A stretch of DNA of 48,712 nucleotides from Burkholderiales bacterium (GTDB lineage Bacteria > Pseudomonadota > Gammaproteobacteria > Burkholderiales > Burkholderiaceae_C). Position numbers and translations under genes: made by a program. Numbering within the stretch: position 1 is the first letter of the stretch; each line of letters begins with the position of its first letter. Shown one piece after another: positions 26,001-35,611 of the stretch. The stretch spans positions 1 to 48,712 of the forward strand of contig JAGWLR010000015.1 in NCBI GenBank assembly GCA_028864885.1, written 5' to 3'. The notes under the pieces are model-generated. The model was not told the DNA's origin. It saw nothing but the letters and a program-made list of their open reading frames with translations, and did not search any database.

Positions 26001-28472
26001 ATGCGCACCAATCTGCCAGTCACCAATCAAGAGTATCCGCTTCGCGAAGACGCCTGCATCGTTTCACGTACGGATCTCAAAGGCCGGATCACTTACATCA
26101 ACCAGGATTTTCTGGAGTACAGCGGCTTTGATGAGGATGAGTTGATGGGCAAGGCGCACAACATCGTGCGTCACCCGGATATGCCGCCCGAGGCGTTCCA
26201 AGACTTGTGGGACACCCTGAAAGCTGGCCGTCCTTGGACGGGGATGGTCAAGAACCGGCGTAAAGATGGGAGCTATTACTGGGTCGTCGCAAACGCTACC
26301 CCGTTGCTTGAAGGGGCAGAAACGGTCGGCTATTTGTCTGTTCGAACCCGACCCACGCGTGAACAGATCGCGGCTGCTGATCAACTTTATCGGCAGATGA
26401 AAGCCGGTCAGGCCGACGGAGTCGCCATCGTAGAGGGGCGTGCGGTTGTGGCTGGTCCGTGGTGGCGTGACAATGGCCTGACGAAGTGGCTCGATGAAGC
26501 GAGCTTAGAACAGAAAAGTCTGTTTGCTTGGGTCTCAACCGTGTTGGCGGCGGTGGTTCTGGCTGCAAGCTGTTGGTTCCATTGGTTCGGTGCAGCAGCG
26601 GTTGCTGCGTTGGTGATGATCGGGGTGGGCTCAGTGATGTGGGCACAGAGCCGAACCATGGCCGACAAGCTTCGGCAGGCCGCGCAACACCTGGATCGAT
26701 TTGCGCAAGGTAAGTTCGATGGTGTGGTGGAGGCTTATGGTCACGATGAATTGGCGTCCATGTTGCTTGCCATCAAGCGAGTTCAAACGCGTTTGGGATT
26801 CGAGTTTGCTGAAACAGTTCGACGTGCCAATGAAAGCGAGCGGCTGCGGCAAATCAGTGAACGCATCAAGCAGGCCCTTGATGTGGCGGCCGCCAATGTC
26901 ATGCTGGCCGATGTGCAGGGTAAGGTTGTTTACGCCAATCGCTCCTGCCTGAGCATGCTCGATGTGGCGCAAGTTGCATTGCGTGAACGCGTCGCCGGAT
27001 TTGAGGTCTCAACCCTCTACGGTAGTGAACTTGTGCAGTTCCATGCTGATCCTGTTTCCCAGCGACGCATGCTGGAAGGCCTGCGTCAACCTCTGACAGA
27101 ACGCATGGTGCTAGGTGGTCGGACTTTTGAACTGGGTTACACCCCGGTGATCGATGAAGCCGGACATCGTTTGGGAACGGTTGTTGAATGGAAAGATTTG
27201 ACTGATGATCTGCTGGCAGCCGACGCAGAACGTCGAGTCGCTGCAGCCAACGCGCAAGTCAGGCAGGCATTGGACAGTTGTTCGACCAACGTCATGATCG
27301 CTGACGCCAATAACGTCATCATCTACACGAACAAGTCCGTTGATGAAATGATGCTTCGTAATGAAGCTCGGCTGCGCGAGGCGTTACCGCATTTCGATGC
27401 CCGCCAGATCAAAGGCAAGAGCGTTGATGTTTTCCACAAAAATCCCGCGCACCAACAGCGACTACTTGGGGCATTGCAAGGTGAGTACAAAACCGAGATC
27501 AAGGTTTCTGGTTTGACTTTCTCTTTGACTGCAAATCCGATCGTGGATGCACAAGGCCAGCGACTTGGCTCAGTGGTGGAGTGGAAGGATCGCACGGCAG
27601 AGGTCGAAGCAGAAGCCGAGGTGAACCGACTGGTGGACGGCGCGACCCAAGGTGACTTCAGCAGTCGAATGCGATCCAATCAGAACGATAAATTCTTTGG
27701 GGTGCTGGCTTCTCGATTCAATGTCTTGATGGACACGATCAGCAACACCATTCGCGATGTTCGAGCAGCGGCTGAGCAATTGACTGCGGCATCTGAGCAG
27801 GTATCGGCGACATCGCTCTCTCTGTCGCAGGCGGCATCCGGCCAGGCAGCCAGCGTTGAGCAGACCAGTGCCGCGCTGGAGCAGATGACTGGGTCCATTC
27901 AGAAGAACGCCGATAACGCGCAACAAACCGATGTGATGGCGCAGCGTTCTGCACATGAGGCCAGTGAAGGTGGTTTGGTGGTTACCCGTACGGCAGAGGC
28001 CATGCGGAGCATTGCCGCAAAAATCGCGATCATTGATGACATTGCTTACCAGACCAACCTGCTGGCGCTCAATGCAGCGATTGAGGCCAGCCGAGCAGGT
28101 GAGCATGGTCGAGGATTTGCTGTGGTGGCTGCAGAAGTCCGAAAACTAGCTGAACGCAGCCAATCTGCATCGATGGAGATTCGTGATCTGGCTGGTAACA
28201 GCGTGGGCATGGCCGAGAAGGCTGGTTTGATGCTTGCCCAGATGATGCCGTCAATCAATCAGACATCTGAGTTGGTACGTAGCATCTCGCAATCTTCTGA
28301 AGAACAAGCAGATGGCGTCCGTCAGATCAACTCTGCGATGAGCTTGCTCAACAGCACCACCCAACAGAACGCGTCAGCCTCCGAGCAGCTTTCTGCCACG
28401 GCTGAGCAGCTGTCTGCTCAAGCCACGCAGCTCCAGGAGTTAATGTCATTTTTCAGGCTGGCGTCACACTGA
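26001..28472 (+). CDS. Aer-like methyl-accepting chemotaxis protein with three PAS domains
   Basis: This is a large receptor (823 aa) likely to sense redox state or energy through PAS domains instead of a periplasmic ligand domain. The N-terminal PAS (about residues 10-115) reads like Aer: [24 protein letters not shown] in pieces, then [15 protein letters not shown]. Two closely spaced membrane helices lie at about 175-220, followed by a HAMP-like segment. Two tandem, clearly related PAS repeats (about 285-415 and 425-550) end in [10 protein letters not shown] and [10 protein letters not shown]. The signalling domain carries [20 protein letters not shown]. The ATG at 26001 is the best start. 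It heads a probable operon with the next three genes and has a FliA-like promoter. Confidence 0.93.
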   Translation: MRTNLPVTNQEYPLREDACIVSRTDLKGRITYINQDFLEYSGFDEDELMGKAHNIVRHPDMPPEAFQDLWDTLKAGRPWTGMVKNRRKDGSYYWVVANATPLLEGAETVGYLSVRTRPTREQIAAADQLYRQMKAGQADGVAIVEGRAVVAGPWWRDNGLTKWLDEASLEQKSLFAWVSTVLAAVVLAASCWFHWFGAAAVAALVMIGVGSVMWAQSRTMADKLRQAAQHLDRFAQGKFDGVVEAYGHDELASMLLAIKRVQTRLGFEFAETVRRANESERLRQISERIKQALDVAAANVMLADVQGKVVYANRSCLSMLDVAQVALRERVAGFEVSTLYGSELVQFHADPVSQRRMLEGLRQPLTERMVLGGRTFELGYTPVIDEAGHRLGTVVEWKDLTDDLLAADAERRVAAANAQVRQALDSCSTNVMIADANNVIIYTNKSVDEMMLRNEARLREALPHFDARQIKGKSVDVFHKNPAHQQRLLGALQGEYKTEIKVSGLTFSLTANPIVDAQGQRLGSVVEWKDRTAEVEAEAEVNRLVDGATQGDFSSRMRSNQNDKFFGVLASRFNVLMDTISNTIRDVRAAAEQLTAASEQVSATSLSLSQAASGQAASVEQTSAALEQMTGSIQKNADNAQQTDVMAQRSAHEASEGGLVVTRTAEAMRSIAAKIAIIDDIAYQTNLLALNAAIEASRAGEHGRGFAVVAAEVRKLAERSQSASMEIRDLAGNSVGMAEKAGLMLAQMMPSINQTSELVRSISQSSEEQADGVRQINSAMSLLNSTTQQNASASEQLSATAEQLSAQATQLQELMSFFRLASH

Positions 28473-28484
28473 CGAATTCTGTTG

Positions 28485-28512
28485 AATCTGACCGGAGATT
28501 TCCGGTCAGATT
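28485..28512 (+). terminator. Perfect 11-bp hairpin between the chemoreceptor and porin-like genes
   Basis: AATCTGACCGG (28485-28495) pairs perfectly with CCGGTCAGATT (28502-28512) around AGATTT. The stem starts 12 bases after the chemoreceptor stop codon. There is no strong T-run after it, so it may be a partial terminator, an attenuator or an RNA-processing/stability element within the operon. Confidence 0.5.
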
Positions 28513-28550
28513 GCCATTTCACGATCTGGCATCAGCTGCACAATCCATCC

Positions 28551-29822
28551 ATGAACAGCCTGCTCAGAGTTTTGTCATTGCTGGGTTGTCTGGTGACATT
28601 TTCGGCTTTGGCTCAACAAGCCCAAACCGAAGACGAGCCGGAGGCACGCCTGCGTCTGAATGGTTTTGGAACCCTGGGCGTCACGGATACTCGGGCCCCG
28701 GAAGGTTGGTATTTCAGGCGTGATGCGGCGCAGTATCCAGTCTCAAAATCTATTGCCTTCGACACTGATGCTCGCCTGGGAATACAGGCCCATTACAATC
28801 TGTCAGCTCAGCTCTCGCTGACCTCGCAGCTCGTCTTCAAGCGTCGTCTGTCTGGCAGCAAGCCATCAGAAAACTTGGAGTGGCTGTTTGCGTCGTACAA
28901 ACCGACCGGGGATGTGACCGTTCGAGTTGGGCGTACGAGCCCGGATATATTTCTACTTTCGGACTATCGAAATGTTGGTGTGGCCTACCCCTGGGTACGA
29001 CCTAACGTCGATTTGTATGCGGCGCTGCCCCTCTATACGATTGATGGTGCCGATGCCAGCTACATGTTGAACCTTGGGGACGCTCGCTGGCGTATCAAGG
29101 GCTTCTTCGGTTCCGCTGATGCCCGTGCCACCTTGGCGACCAGCGCGGATCAATTCATCTTCAAATTGCGCTCGGCTGGCGGGGCATTGATCACCCGTGA
29201 ACACGATGGATTGCTGCTGAGAGCGACATTGGCTGGTGCCCGCATGAGCGTGAGTGGCTCACCACAAGTCTCTCAAGCCTTGTCTGTATTGCACTTGGTG
29301 GAAAGCCAGCCCGATCCCATTTTGGCCGCTCAGGCTCGGTCGCTTGAAGCCAATTGGGGCAATCAAACGGATACAGCTGTGTTCACTGAGTTTGGTCTGA
29401 GTTACGACCGCGATGACTGGTTGATCAGCGCCGAATATGGGCAGGTATACGTACCAACGGGGACCCGTAGCGCCAAATCCGCCTATGCATCCGTGGGTAG
29501 GCGCGTGGGTGATTACACCTTTTTCACGATGGTAGGGCGCACCCTCTCCAAGCTGGGTGTGCAACCTACACCCGATTGGTCGAGCCTTGGATCGGATATT
29601 CAGGCAGTCGGGGCAGCCGTTGCCTACAGCATCAATGGCGCGCGATCGCGTCAGAGTTCCTTGTCGATTGGGGCTCGTTGGGATTTTCACCCTCAAGCGG
29701 CCCTGAAAATTCAATGGGATCATTTCTGGGTGTCTGATGTAGGGGCCGGGCTGTGGGTGGGTACCACCTATCAGGCAGCGCAACCGCACGTGTTGTCAGC
29801 GACCTTGGATTTCACTTTCTGA
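28551..29822 (+). CDS. Outer-membrane porin-like beta-barrel protein
   Basis: The 423-aa product has a signal peptide (MNSLLRVLSLLGCLVTFSALAQ, cleaved near residue 22), then alternating strands typical of beta-barrels. Examples are LRLNGFGTLGVTDT, SAQLSLTSQLVFKRR and DVTVRVGRTS. It ends in SATLDFTF with the terminal Phe required for BAM-dependent insertion. The layout (an N-terminal GFGTLG strand, GRTSP and a PWVRP block) resembles phosphate-selective or general porins, but I cannot assign a substrate. It is followed 11 bases later by a periplasmic binding-protein gene and then a GGDEF gene, which suggests a joint envelope role. An upstream in-frame ATG at 28482 would overlap the hairpin and lacks a signal peptide. 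Confidence 0.85.
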   Translation: MNSLLRVLSLLGCLVTFSALAQQAQTEDEPEARLRLNGFGTLGVTDTRAPEGWYFRRDAAQYPVSKSIAFDTDARLGIQAHYNLSAQLSLTSQLVFKRRLSGSKPSENLEWLFASYKPTGDVTVRVGRTSPDIFLLSDYRNVGVAYPWVRPNVDLYAALPLYTIDGADASYMLNLGDARWRIKGFFGSADARATLATSADQFIFKLRSAGGALITREHDGLLLRATLAGARMSVSGSPQVSQALSVLHLVESQPDPILAAQARSLEANWGNQTDTAVFTEFGLSYDRDDWLISAEYGQVYVPTGTRSAKSAYASVGRRVGDYTFFTMVGRTLSKLGVQPTPDWSSLGSDIQAVGAAVAYSINGARSRQSSLSIGARWDFHPQAALKIQWDHFWVSDVGAGLWVGTTYQAAQPHVLSATLDFTF

Positions 29823-29833
29823 GGACGCAACGG

Positions 29834-30271
29834 ATGAACTGCGCGATCAGAAAATGGCTGTTGGGAATTGCTTGCAGTTTGGCGTGGGCTTGGGCTCGTG
29901 CCGATGTTTACGTCATTGTCAACGCGGCCAACAGCATTCCTCCCCTGTCCAGAAAGGAAGCGGTTGATTTGTTCATGGGTCGGACTCGAGCCTATCCCAA
30001 TGGTGACTTTGTGCTTGCCTGCGATTTGCCCCGAGATAACCCAGTGCGACTGACCTTCTACCAGATATTGACTGGAATGACCCAAGCACAACTGAACAGC
30101 TACTGGTCGAGGCTGATGTTCACGGGACAGTTGATGCCGCCACAAATGATCCAGTCTGAACAAGGCATCATTGAACTGGTGAGGCGAAACCCAGGTGCTA
30201 TCGCATATGTTGGGCAAGAGCCTCAAGATCGCGGCGTACGCGTGGTGCTGACAATCAAGGAAGGGCGCTGA
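29834..30271 (+). CDS. Small periplasmic phosphate-binding-like (PstS-type) protein
   Basis: The 145-aa product has a signal peptide (to about residue 24, ending WARAD) and reads as a single-lobe type-2 periplasmic binding domain of the PstS-like kind. Typical pieces are the segment LSRKEAVDLFMGRTRAYPNG, then TFYQILTGMTQAQLNSYWSR, and a closing VRRNPGAIAYVGQE. It is about half the size of transport-type PstS, and no ABC transporter genes are nearby. It probably serves as a sensor or adapter for the adjacent GGDEF protein rather than in uptake; that is inference from context. It is 11 bases after the porin-like gene and 6 bases before the cyclase gene. Confidence 0.82.
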   Translation: MNCAIRKWLLGIACSLAWAWARADVYVIVNAANSIPPLSRKEAVDLFMGRTRAYPNGDFVLACDLPRDNPVRLTFYQILTGMTQAQLNSYWSRLMFTGQLMPPQMIQSEQGIIELVRRNPGAIAYVGQEPQDRGVRVVLTIKEGR

Positions 30272-30277
30272 ATAAGG

Positions 30278-31870
30278 ATGCGGCGGGGAGGGCTACAGTT
30301 TCGGGTCATGCTGGCGGTTTTCACCGTCACATCGGTGCTCACTTTGATCGCGGCGATGGCGGCTTACCAATTAGGCTATCGCCGTGCGCTCGATGCAGGG
30401 CGTGCGACGCTCAATGGCCTGATTGCCGCTATTGAAAAGTCCGCGTCAATCGGGGCTTACGCTCACGACACAGTGCTGCTTCAGGAAGTCATCGATGGCA
30501 TCGCTCAACATGAATTGGTCTCGAAAGTTGAGGTGATCGATCCGGATGGTCGAGTTCTGGTATCGAAGTCGCCTTCACGAGACAACCCGCCATCCAGTGG
30601 TGGTGAAGTCGTGCACCGAAACTTGTTGTCCCCCTTTGATCGCTCGGAAAAGGTCGGCGAAATCCGCGTCACAGCCGATGTGGATCACATGGAGCGTACA
30701 GCGCAACGCGATGCCAATGCGCTCGCATGGATGTTTGTGCTGCAGTCAGTGGTGCTGGCGGTAGTGATTTACGTCTTGGGTAATCGATTGATGTCGCAAC
30801 CGATTGTCAAGCTCGCTGGGTTGTTGCGTTTGATGAAGCCGGGGACATCTGAGCAATTGATTGTCCCCAAGGGACATGAACATGATGAAATTGGCTCTTT
30901 GGTCGATGGCGCCAATGCGCTTCTGCGTACGAACCAGGAGGCACTCCATAAAGAGCGCGATTTGCGAGCCCAGATTGAGAAAATGGAGGCGCAATATCGT
31001 CAGATTTTTGATTCAAGTAGCGCAGGCATCTTCGTGCTCGCTCATGATGGGGTTTTGATCAACTGCAATCCGACCGCTTTGCGCGTGTTGGGCCTGGCTC
31101 TTGAAGACATGCAGGTTCTCAAGGGGCAAGATTTTATCAAGAGGGTATTTGCACGCCCTGACAGGGCGCTCAACCTCATCGATGAGGCCGCACGATGCGG
31201 CGAAACCGTAGCAGACGACCTCGAGCTATTGCATGAAGGCGATTCAGCGAAGTGGGTTCATTGCCTGATCTCTGTTCAGGGAGAGTCCAACTGGATCGAA
31301 GGTGTGATGTATGACATCACCGAGCGCAAATTGGCAGAGGCCGATGCGCTGCACCAGGCCGAGCATGATTCCCTCACGGGCTTGCGCAATCGCGCAGCGT
31401 GCGACATGGCTCTGGATCATTTCATCGCTGAGGCGGCGGTCAACCATGTGCCAGTGAGTGTGCTGTATATCGATCTGGATGGCTTCAAACAGGTCAACGA
31501 TCACTTTGGGCACAAGGCCGGGGATCAGGTCTTGATCGAATGCGCTCGTCGCATCAAAACGTCGCTGCGTCGTTCATCCGATTTGGTGGGGCGTGTGGGG
31601 GGCGATGAATTTGTGGCCGCGCTTTATGGTGTCGGGCCGACCGATCAGGTCTTGTGTCAGGTGGCCGGCGACATTGTTTACGCCTTGTGCCAACCCATCC
31701 CCGTTGAGGGTGATCAGGTTGCTTATGTCGGGGCCAGTGTCGGGATTGCCGTCTTCCCGATTCATGGCCCCAGCCGCAAGCAGGTGCTGTCTGCAGCGGA
31801 TGAGGCCATGTACGGCGTCAAGCACTCGGGCAAGAACAGCTTCGCGTTGGCTTATCAGGCTGTCGGTTGA
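30278..31870 (+). CDS. Membrane diguanylate cyclase (periplasmic sensor-HAMP-PAS-GGDEF)
   Basis: This is a predicted diguanylate cyclase that makes c-di-GMP. In the 530-aa product two membrane helices (about residues 8-30 and 150-172) flank a periplasmic domain of about 120 residues (SASIGAYAHDTVLLQEVIDG), similar to CHASE8-type sensors of YfiN-like cyclases. A HAMP-like linker follows, then a PAS domain (about 235-360) and a GGDEF domain with intact VGGDEF near residue 448. No EAL domain is present. It is 6 bases after the PstS-like gene, so the periplasmic partner and the cyclase are probably co-translated. The stop is 3 bases from the convergent ccoG gene. Confidence 0.92.
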   Translation: MRRGGLQFRVMLAVFTVTSVLTLIAAMAAYQLGYRRALDAGRATLNGLIAAIEKSASIGAYAHDTVLLQEVIDGIAQHELVSKVEVIDPDGRVLVSKSPSRDNPPSSGGEVVHRNLLSPFDRSEKVGEIRVTADVDHMERTAQRDANALAWMFVLQSVVLAVVIYVLGNRLMSQPIVKLAGLLRLMKPGTSEQLIVPKGHEHDEIGSLVDGANALLRTNQEALHKERDLRAQIEKMEAQYRQIFDSSSAGIFVLAHDGVLINCNPTALRVLGLALEDMQVLKGQDFIKRVFARPDRALNLIDEAARCGETVADDLELLHEGDSAKWVHCLISVQGESNWIEGVMYDITERKLAEADALHQAEHDSLTGLRNRAACDMALDHFIAEAAVNHVPVSVLYIDLDGFKQVNDHFGHKAGDQVLIECARRIKTSLRRSSDLVGRVGGDEFVAALYGVGPTDQVLCQVAGDIVYALCQPIPVEGDQVAYVGASVGIAVFPIHGPSRKQVLSAADEAMYGVKHSGKNSFALAYQAVG

Positions 31871-31873
31871 CGT

Positions 31874-33322
31874 TCAACGCGGAACCACGAAGGTGCTGTT
31901 TTCCAGGATCTTGATGGTGTCTCCGATGCGGCCGGATTGCTCAATCCCGATGTTGATGGGCAGGATCTGCCCCGTGTGATTGGCGGCCACCTCAGCGTTC
32001 AGCCGCACCGAGATCGTGACGTCTTGACTTTCAGCTGGGCCCAGTTCAACCGGTGTGGGGTTTTCGACCCGCAGACCATTGATGCCGTGCAGGGCAGACA
32101 CATCAATGCGATAAGTCTGAGGTGACTCTTGCGCATTCATGATGTGCAGTTGGTAGATGTTTTCGATGTCGCCGTTGTCGACCATGCGGGCCATCACGCC
32201 GCGGTCACGGATCACGCTGACACGGAAGGGCGTGCGCGTGGCCAGGCTGACCCCGAAGGCGCCTAACCCCAAGGCCAGAGCACAGCCGTAAACCAGCGTG
32301 CGTGGGCGCAGGGCGCGCTTGAACAGAGTGGCGCGATCGAGTTGCTGATCCAGCCCGTTTTGGGTGGTGAAGCGAATCAACCCCTGCGGGTACTTCATCT
32401 TGTCCATCACCGTGTTGCAAGCGTCGATGCAGGCGCCGCATCCAATGCATTCCATCTGGAAGCCATTGCGGATGTCGATGCCCACCGGGCAGACCTGAAC
32501 GCACAGGGTGCAGTCCACGCAATCGCCCAGGCCCAGCTTGGCGCGATCCGCTGATTTCGAGCGTGAGCCGCGTGCCTCACCTCGGGCGGTGTCGTATCCC
32601 ACGATCAGCGAGTCGCCGTCGATCATGACCCCTTGAAAGCGTGCATAGGGGCACATGTACTTGCAGACCTGTTCGCGCATGTAGCCAGCATTGCCGTAGG
32701 TGGCAAAGCCGTAAAACAGCACCCAGAACATTTCCCACGGGCCCATCGACAGGGTGGCCAATTCGACGCACAGGGCTCGGATCGGGGTGAAGTAGCCCAC
32801 GAACGTCAGCCCCGTCCAGAAGCTGATCGCGGCCCACACCAGGTGTTTGCCACCTTTGCGCAACAACTTCTCCGGGCTCCATGGGGCGGCATCGAGCCGG
32901 ATGCGAGCCAGGCGTTCGCCCTCAAACCGCGTTTCAACCCACATGAAGATTTCGGAGTAGACCGTTTGCGGGCAGGCGAAACCGCACCATAGGCGTCCAG
33001 CCACAGCCGTGAAGAAAAACAGGGCCATGGCACTGAGCACCAGCAGGGCCGCTAAGTAGATGAAGTCTTGCGGATACAGCACCAGATCCAGAACATAGAA
33101 CCGGCGGTTGGTGAGGTCGAACAAAACCGCCGGGCGGTTGTTCCAGTTCAGCCAGGGCAGGCCATAGAACACGATCTGTGTCAGCCACACAAATGCCCAG
33201 CGCCAGTTGGCAAACCAGCCCTCAGCGGTTCGGGGATGAACTTTCTGGTGGCCTTGGAAAAGTGACGTGCTGGTGGCCGTCTCGGGTGCGGCCTTGATCG
33301 GAATGACGCGGGGGGATTTCAT
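31874..33322 (-). CDS. ccoG: Cytochrome c oxidase accessory protein CcoG (FixG/RdxA)
   Basis: CcoG is a membrane-bound ferredoxin-like copper reductase needed for assembly of cbb3-type oxidase. The 482-aa product has membrane helices at about residues 40-65, 85-110, 155-180 and 190-215, with WCGFACPQTVYSEIFMW after the second. Two [4Fe-4S] motifs follow: CVDCTLCVQVCPVGIDIR and CIGCGACIDACNTVMDK. A fifth helix comes next, then a periplasmic Ig-like C-terminal domain. The cbb3 oxidase genes ccoNOQP are not in the window. The region upstream holds no recognisable FNR box. Confidence 0.96.
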   Translation of the reverse strand: MKSPRVIPIKAAPETATSTSLFQGHQKVHPRTAEGWFANWRWAFVWLTQIVFYGLPWLNWNNRPAVLFDLTNRRFYVLDLVLYPQDFIYLAALLVLSAMALFFFTAVAGRLWCGFACPQTVYSEIFMWVETRFEGERLARIRLDAAPWSPEKLLRKGGKHLVWAAISFWTGLTFVGYFTPIRALCVELATLSMGPWEMFWVLFYGFATYGNAGYMREQVCKYMCPYARFQGVMIDGDSLIVGYDTARGEARGSRSKSADRAKLGLGDCVDCTLCVQVCPVGIDIRNGFQMECIGCGACIDACNTVMDKMKYPQGLIRFTTQNGLDQQLDRATLFKRALRPRTLVYGCALALGLGAFGVSLATRTPFRVSVIRDRGVMARMVDNGDIENIYQLHIMNAQESPQTYRIDVSALHGINGLRVENPTPVELGPAESQDVTISVRLNAEVAANHTGQILPINIGIEQSGRIGDTIKILENSTFVVPR

Positions 33323-33380
33323 GTACGGGATCCTGCAGGACGCAGAACCATAACATTTATTTTTTGTACATATTTAAGAG

Positions 33381-33399
33381 CCCTTGGACGAGGCCAGGG
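33381..33399 (-). terminator. Imperfect hairpin after tRNA-Arg
   Basis: On the minus strand, just after the tRNA CCA end, CCCTGG can pair with CCAAGGG (one bulge), followed by CTCTTAAAT. It is a weak candidate for tRNA transcript end or processing, ahead of ccoG. Confidence 0.3.
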
Positions 33400-33402
33400 A
33401 AT

Positions 33403-33477
33403 TGGTCCCGCCGACAGGAATCGAACCTGTATTTGCCGCTTAGGAGGCGGCCGTTCTATCCATTGAACTACGGCGAG
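33403..33477 (-). tRNA. tRNA-Arg (anticodon CCT)
   Basis: The 75-base minus-strand sequence folds as a full cloverleaf. The acceptor is CTCGCCG/CGGCGGG with one T-G pair, the D stem GTTC/GAAC and the anticodon stem GCCGC/GCGGC with loop CTCCTAA. The variable loop is AAAT, and the T arm is ACAGG-TTCGATT-CCTGT. The discriminator base is A and an encoded CCA follows. The anticodon CCT reads the rare arginine codon AGG. The 5' end lies only 16 bases after the ureG stop on the same strand, so the tRNA has either an internal promoter within ureG or is processed from the urease transcript. Confidence 0.97.
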
Positions 33478-33493
33478 ATCAAGGAAGCCGGCA

Positions 33494-34138
33494 TTATGCC
33501 TTGAGCATGCCTTTCTCTTCGATGAAGGCGATCACCTGATCCAGACCAGCCTGAGTCTTGAGGTTGGTCATCACAAAAGGCCGGGTGGGGCGCATGCGCT
33601 TGGTGTCGGCTTCCATGATCTCCAGGTTGGCACCCACATAAGGCGCCAGGTCTGTTTTGTTGATCACGAAAAGATCGCTCTTGGTGATCCCAGGGCCGCC
33701 TTTGCGCGGGATTTTCTCGCCAGCGGCCACGTCGATCACATAGATCGTCAGGTCGCTCAACTCGGGGCTGAATGTGGCCGCCAAGTTGTCACCACCAGAC
33801 TCGATGAACACGATGTCGGCGTTGGGGTACTTGGCCAACATGCGGTCAACGGCTTCCAGGTTGATTGACGCATCCTCCCGGATGGCCGTGTGCGGACAGC
33901 CGCCTGTTTCGACGCCCATGATGCGGTCGGGCTCCAGTGCCCCGGCTACGGTCAACAAGCGCTGGTCTTCTTTGGTATAGATGTCGTTGGTGACCACGAC
34001 CAGATCGTAGGTCTCGCGCATCGTCTTGCATAACATTTCAACCAGCGTGGTCTTGCCCGAGCCAACGGGCCCACCGACCCCCACGCGCAGCGGGGGGAGC
34101 TTCTTGGTACGGCCAGGGATGGAATGCAATGCGGTCAT
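33494..34138 (-). CDS. ureG: Urease accessory GTPase UreG
   Basis: UreG is the GTPase that delivers nickel to urease with UreF, UreD/H and UreE. The 214-aa product has the P-loop [13 protein letters not shown] (about residues 21-33), the metal-binding CPH in [15 protein letters not shown], the [10 protein letters not shown] switch and the [10 protein letters not shown] base-recognition motif. Length and sequence are standard. Its ATG overlaps the stop of ureF by 4 bases (ATGA). It is the last urease gene on this strand, followed directly by tRNA-Arg. Confidence 0.98.
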   Translation of the reverse strand: MTALHSIPGRTKKLPPLRVGVGGPVGSGKTTLVEMLCKTMRETYDLVVVTNDIYTKEDQRLLTVAGALEPDRIMGVETGGCPHTAIREDASINLEAVDRMLAKYPNADIVFIESGGDNLAATFSPELSDLTIYVIDVAAGEKIPRKGGPGITKSDLFVINKTDLAPYVGANLEIMEADTKRMRPTRPFVMTNLKTQAGLDQVIAFIEEKGMLKA

Positions 34139-34896
34139 GATCTGAAGAGTCGAGAGTATTGGGTTTCATGCTGAGCGCTCAAGATGGCCAGCATGGGCGT
34201 GAAAGCTTGGCGCTGCCCGTCGGTCAGCTGCTGCGCGTGCTCAATGGCGTCTGGAATGACTTCGGTCAGGCTTTGCAAGATGCGTTGCCCGGCGCTTTGC
34301 CCGAGTGGCACGGCCTTGATGGCCGCTTGCACCATGTTTTCGGCCCAGCCAAAGGCGTAGGCAAGCAAGGCCTCTTGCGTGAGGCTCGTCGAGTCGATCT
34401 CGGTGGGTGAGGTGGCTTGCGCCACGGCCAGGGCAAACGCCACAGGCCAAGTCGGGGCGGGTTTGAGGGCCGCACAGTGGGTGGTTCGCTCATCTAGTTG
34501 ACCCGGTCGCCCTGTGTGGCTCGTGGGCCCTGAGTTGCGCAGCCACTCGACCAGTGATCGCCCCATTTGTTCGGTTTGCAGGCGAATTTCGCTGCTCTCC
34601 CGGGTGCGCAGCACCCAGTTGTTGAGTGCTTCGATGCGAGGCAGATCGTGCCGTTGCCACGCCATCAAGGCTTGCGCCACCACGGGCATGTCAGATCTTG
34701 CCAGGCTCAGCTTGAGCTGATCGCGGAGCCACCGGGCGGCATCCCCCTCTGAGCGAATCAGACCAGATTCGACCGCTGCTTCCAGCCCTTCCGAGTAGCT
34801 GAAGCCGCCGACAGGCAGGGCCGGCGAGGCCAGCCACATCAACCGCATCCGGGTTGACAGGCTCAGTGTGGAGGGAGGAGTGTGTGGCTCCGACAT
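34135..34896 (-). CDS. ureF: Urease accessory protein UreF
   Basis: UreF is the nickel-insertion scaffold that links UreD to the UreG dimer and controls GTPase fidelity. The 253-aa product has the expected start region [23 protein letters not shown], the mostly helical body and the conserved end of the family. The ATG at 34896 gives the accepted N-terminus. An apparent extension to 35106 only reads out of frame through the ureE histidine-rich region. It starts 13 bases after ureE and ends inside the ureG start. Confidence 0.95.
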   Translation of the reverse strand: MSEPHTPPSTLSLSTRMRLMWLASPALPVGGFSYSEGLEAAVESGLIRSEGDAARWLRDQLKLSLARSDMPVVAQALMAWQRHDLPRIEALNNWVLRTRESSEIRLQTEQMGRSLVEWLRNSGPTSHTGRPGQLDERTTHCAALKPAPTWPVAFALAVAQATSPTEIDSTSLTQEALLAYAFGWAENMVQAAIKAVPLGQSAGQRILQSLTEVIPDAIEHAQQLTDGQRQAFTPMLAILSAQHETQYSRLFRS

Positions 34897-34909
34897 CAAT
34901 CGTGGGATG

Positions 34910-35530
34910 TCAATGGTCGTGGCCGCAGCCAGGGCCGTGAACATGCGGTTGGGTTTCGGCCTTGATGGCGATGCCAACCGGCTTGCCGCGTGAGGGCGCA
35001 GCCTGGGCTGGCGCATGGCCGTGTTCATGCGTGTGCTCGTGCGTGTGCTCATGCGCATGGCTGTGGCCATGCCCCCCTGCGGCATAAGCGCCGCCCTCGG
35101 GCTCAAAGGGGGCAGATTGCTCGGCCACCGTCAGGTGCATCGCGCGCAGCATATCGGCCAGCACATGATCGGGCTCGATCTTCAGGTGATTCGGCGTCAG
35201 TTCAATCTGGACATGGCGGTTACCCAAGTGGTAGGCCGCTCGGACCAGATCAAAGGGGCTGCCGTGCTCGCTGCAGGGGGTGATGACCAGCACCTGCTGC
35301 GGGGCAGCCTGTACTTGGATGAGCGAGCCATCTTCCGCTACCAAGATATCGCCGCCGCGGACCACGGTGCCACGGGGCAGAAACACCCCCAGGACACGTC
35401 CCATGTTGTCGGTGGCGTCAAAGCGGCTCTTTTGACGGATATCCCAATCCAGCGCCACAGTGGCGGCGCGCTTGATCAGGACAGAGGCCAGGCCACGGCC
35501 CTGCGGAATCAATTTGTTGATGGTCAGCAT
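34910..35530 (-). CDS. ureE: Urease accessory nickel metallochaperone UreE
   Basis: UreE binds Ni(II) and hands it to UreG. The 206-aa product has the N-terminal UreE domain and the metal-binding C-terminal domain, with the GNRHVQIEL segment that carries the conserved interface histidine. The tail is strongly histidine-rich ([19 protein letters not shown], then [11 protein letters not shown]), a nickel store of the Klebsiella type. The ATG at 35530 was chosen over a TTG at 35551. It lies upstream of ureF with a 13-base gap, but is separated from ureC by a chemoreceptor and a YkgJ gene. Confidence 0.96.
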   Translation of the reverse strand: MLTINKLIPQGRGLASVLIKRAATVALDWDIRQKSRFDATDNMGRVLGVFLPRGTVVRGGDILVAEDGSLIQVQAAPQQVLVITPCSEHGSPFDLVRAAYHLGNRHVQIELTPNHLKIEPDHVLADMLRAMHLTVAEQSAPFEPEGGAYAAGGHGHSHAHEHTHEHTHEHGHAPAQAAPSRGKPVGIAIKAETQPHVHGPGCGHDH

Positions 35531-35611
35531 GGAGGTTTCGAGTGATGACAAGGAATAAGCACAAAGTGTACCTACCCCTCAAAAACCTTGCCTCTGCTAG
35601 ACTCGCGCCCC

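Noticed and set aside
35026-35080. Short tandem repeat in the minus-strand CAC/CAT/GAG region
   Set aside because: It is the codon-level repeat of the His-rich UreE tail, not an independent DNA repeat.
34897-35106. Upstream extension of ureF
   Set aside because: It reads the histidine-rich end of ureE in another frame; the normal UreF N-terminus begins at 34896.
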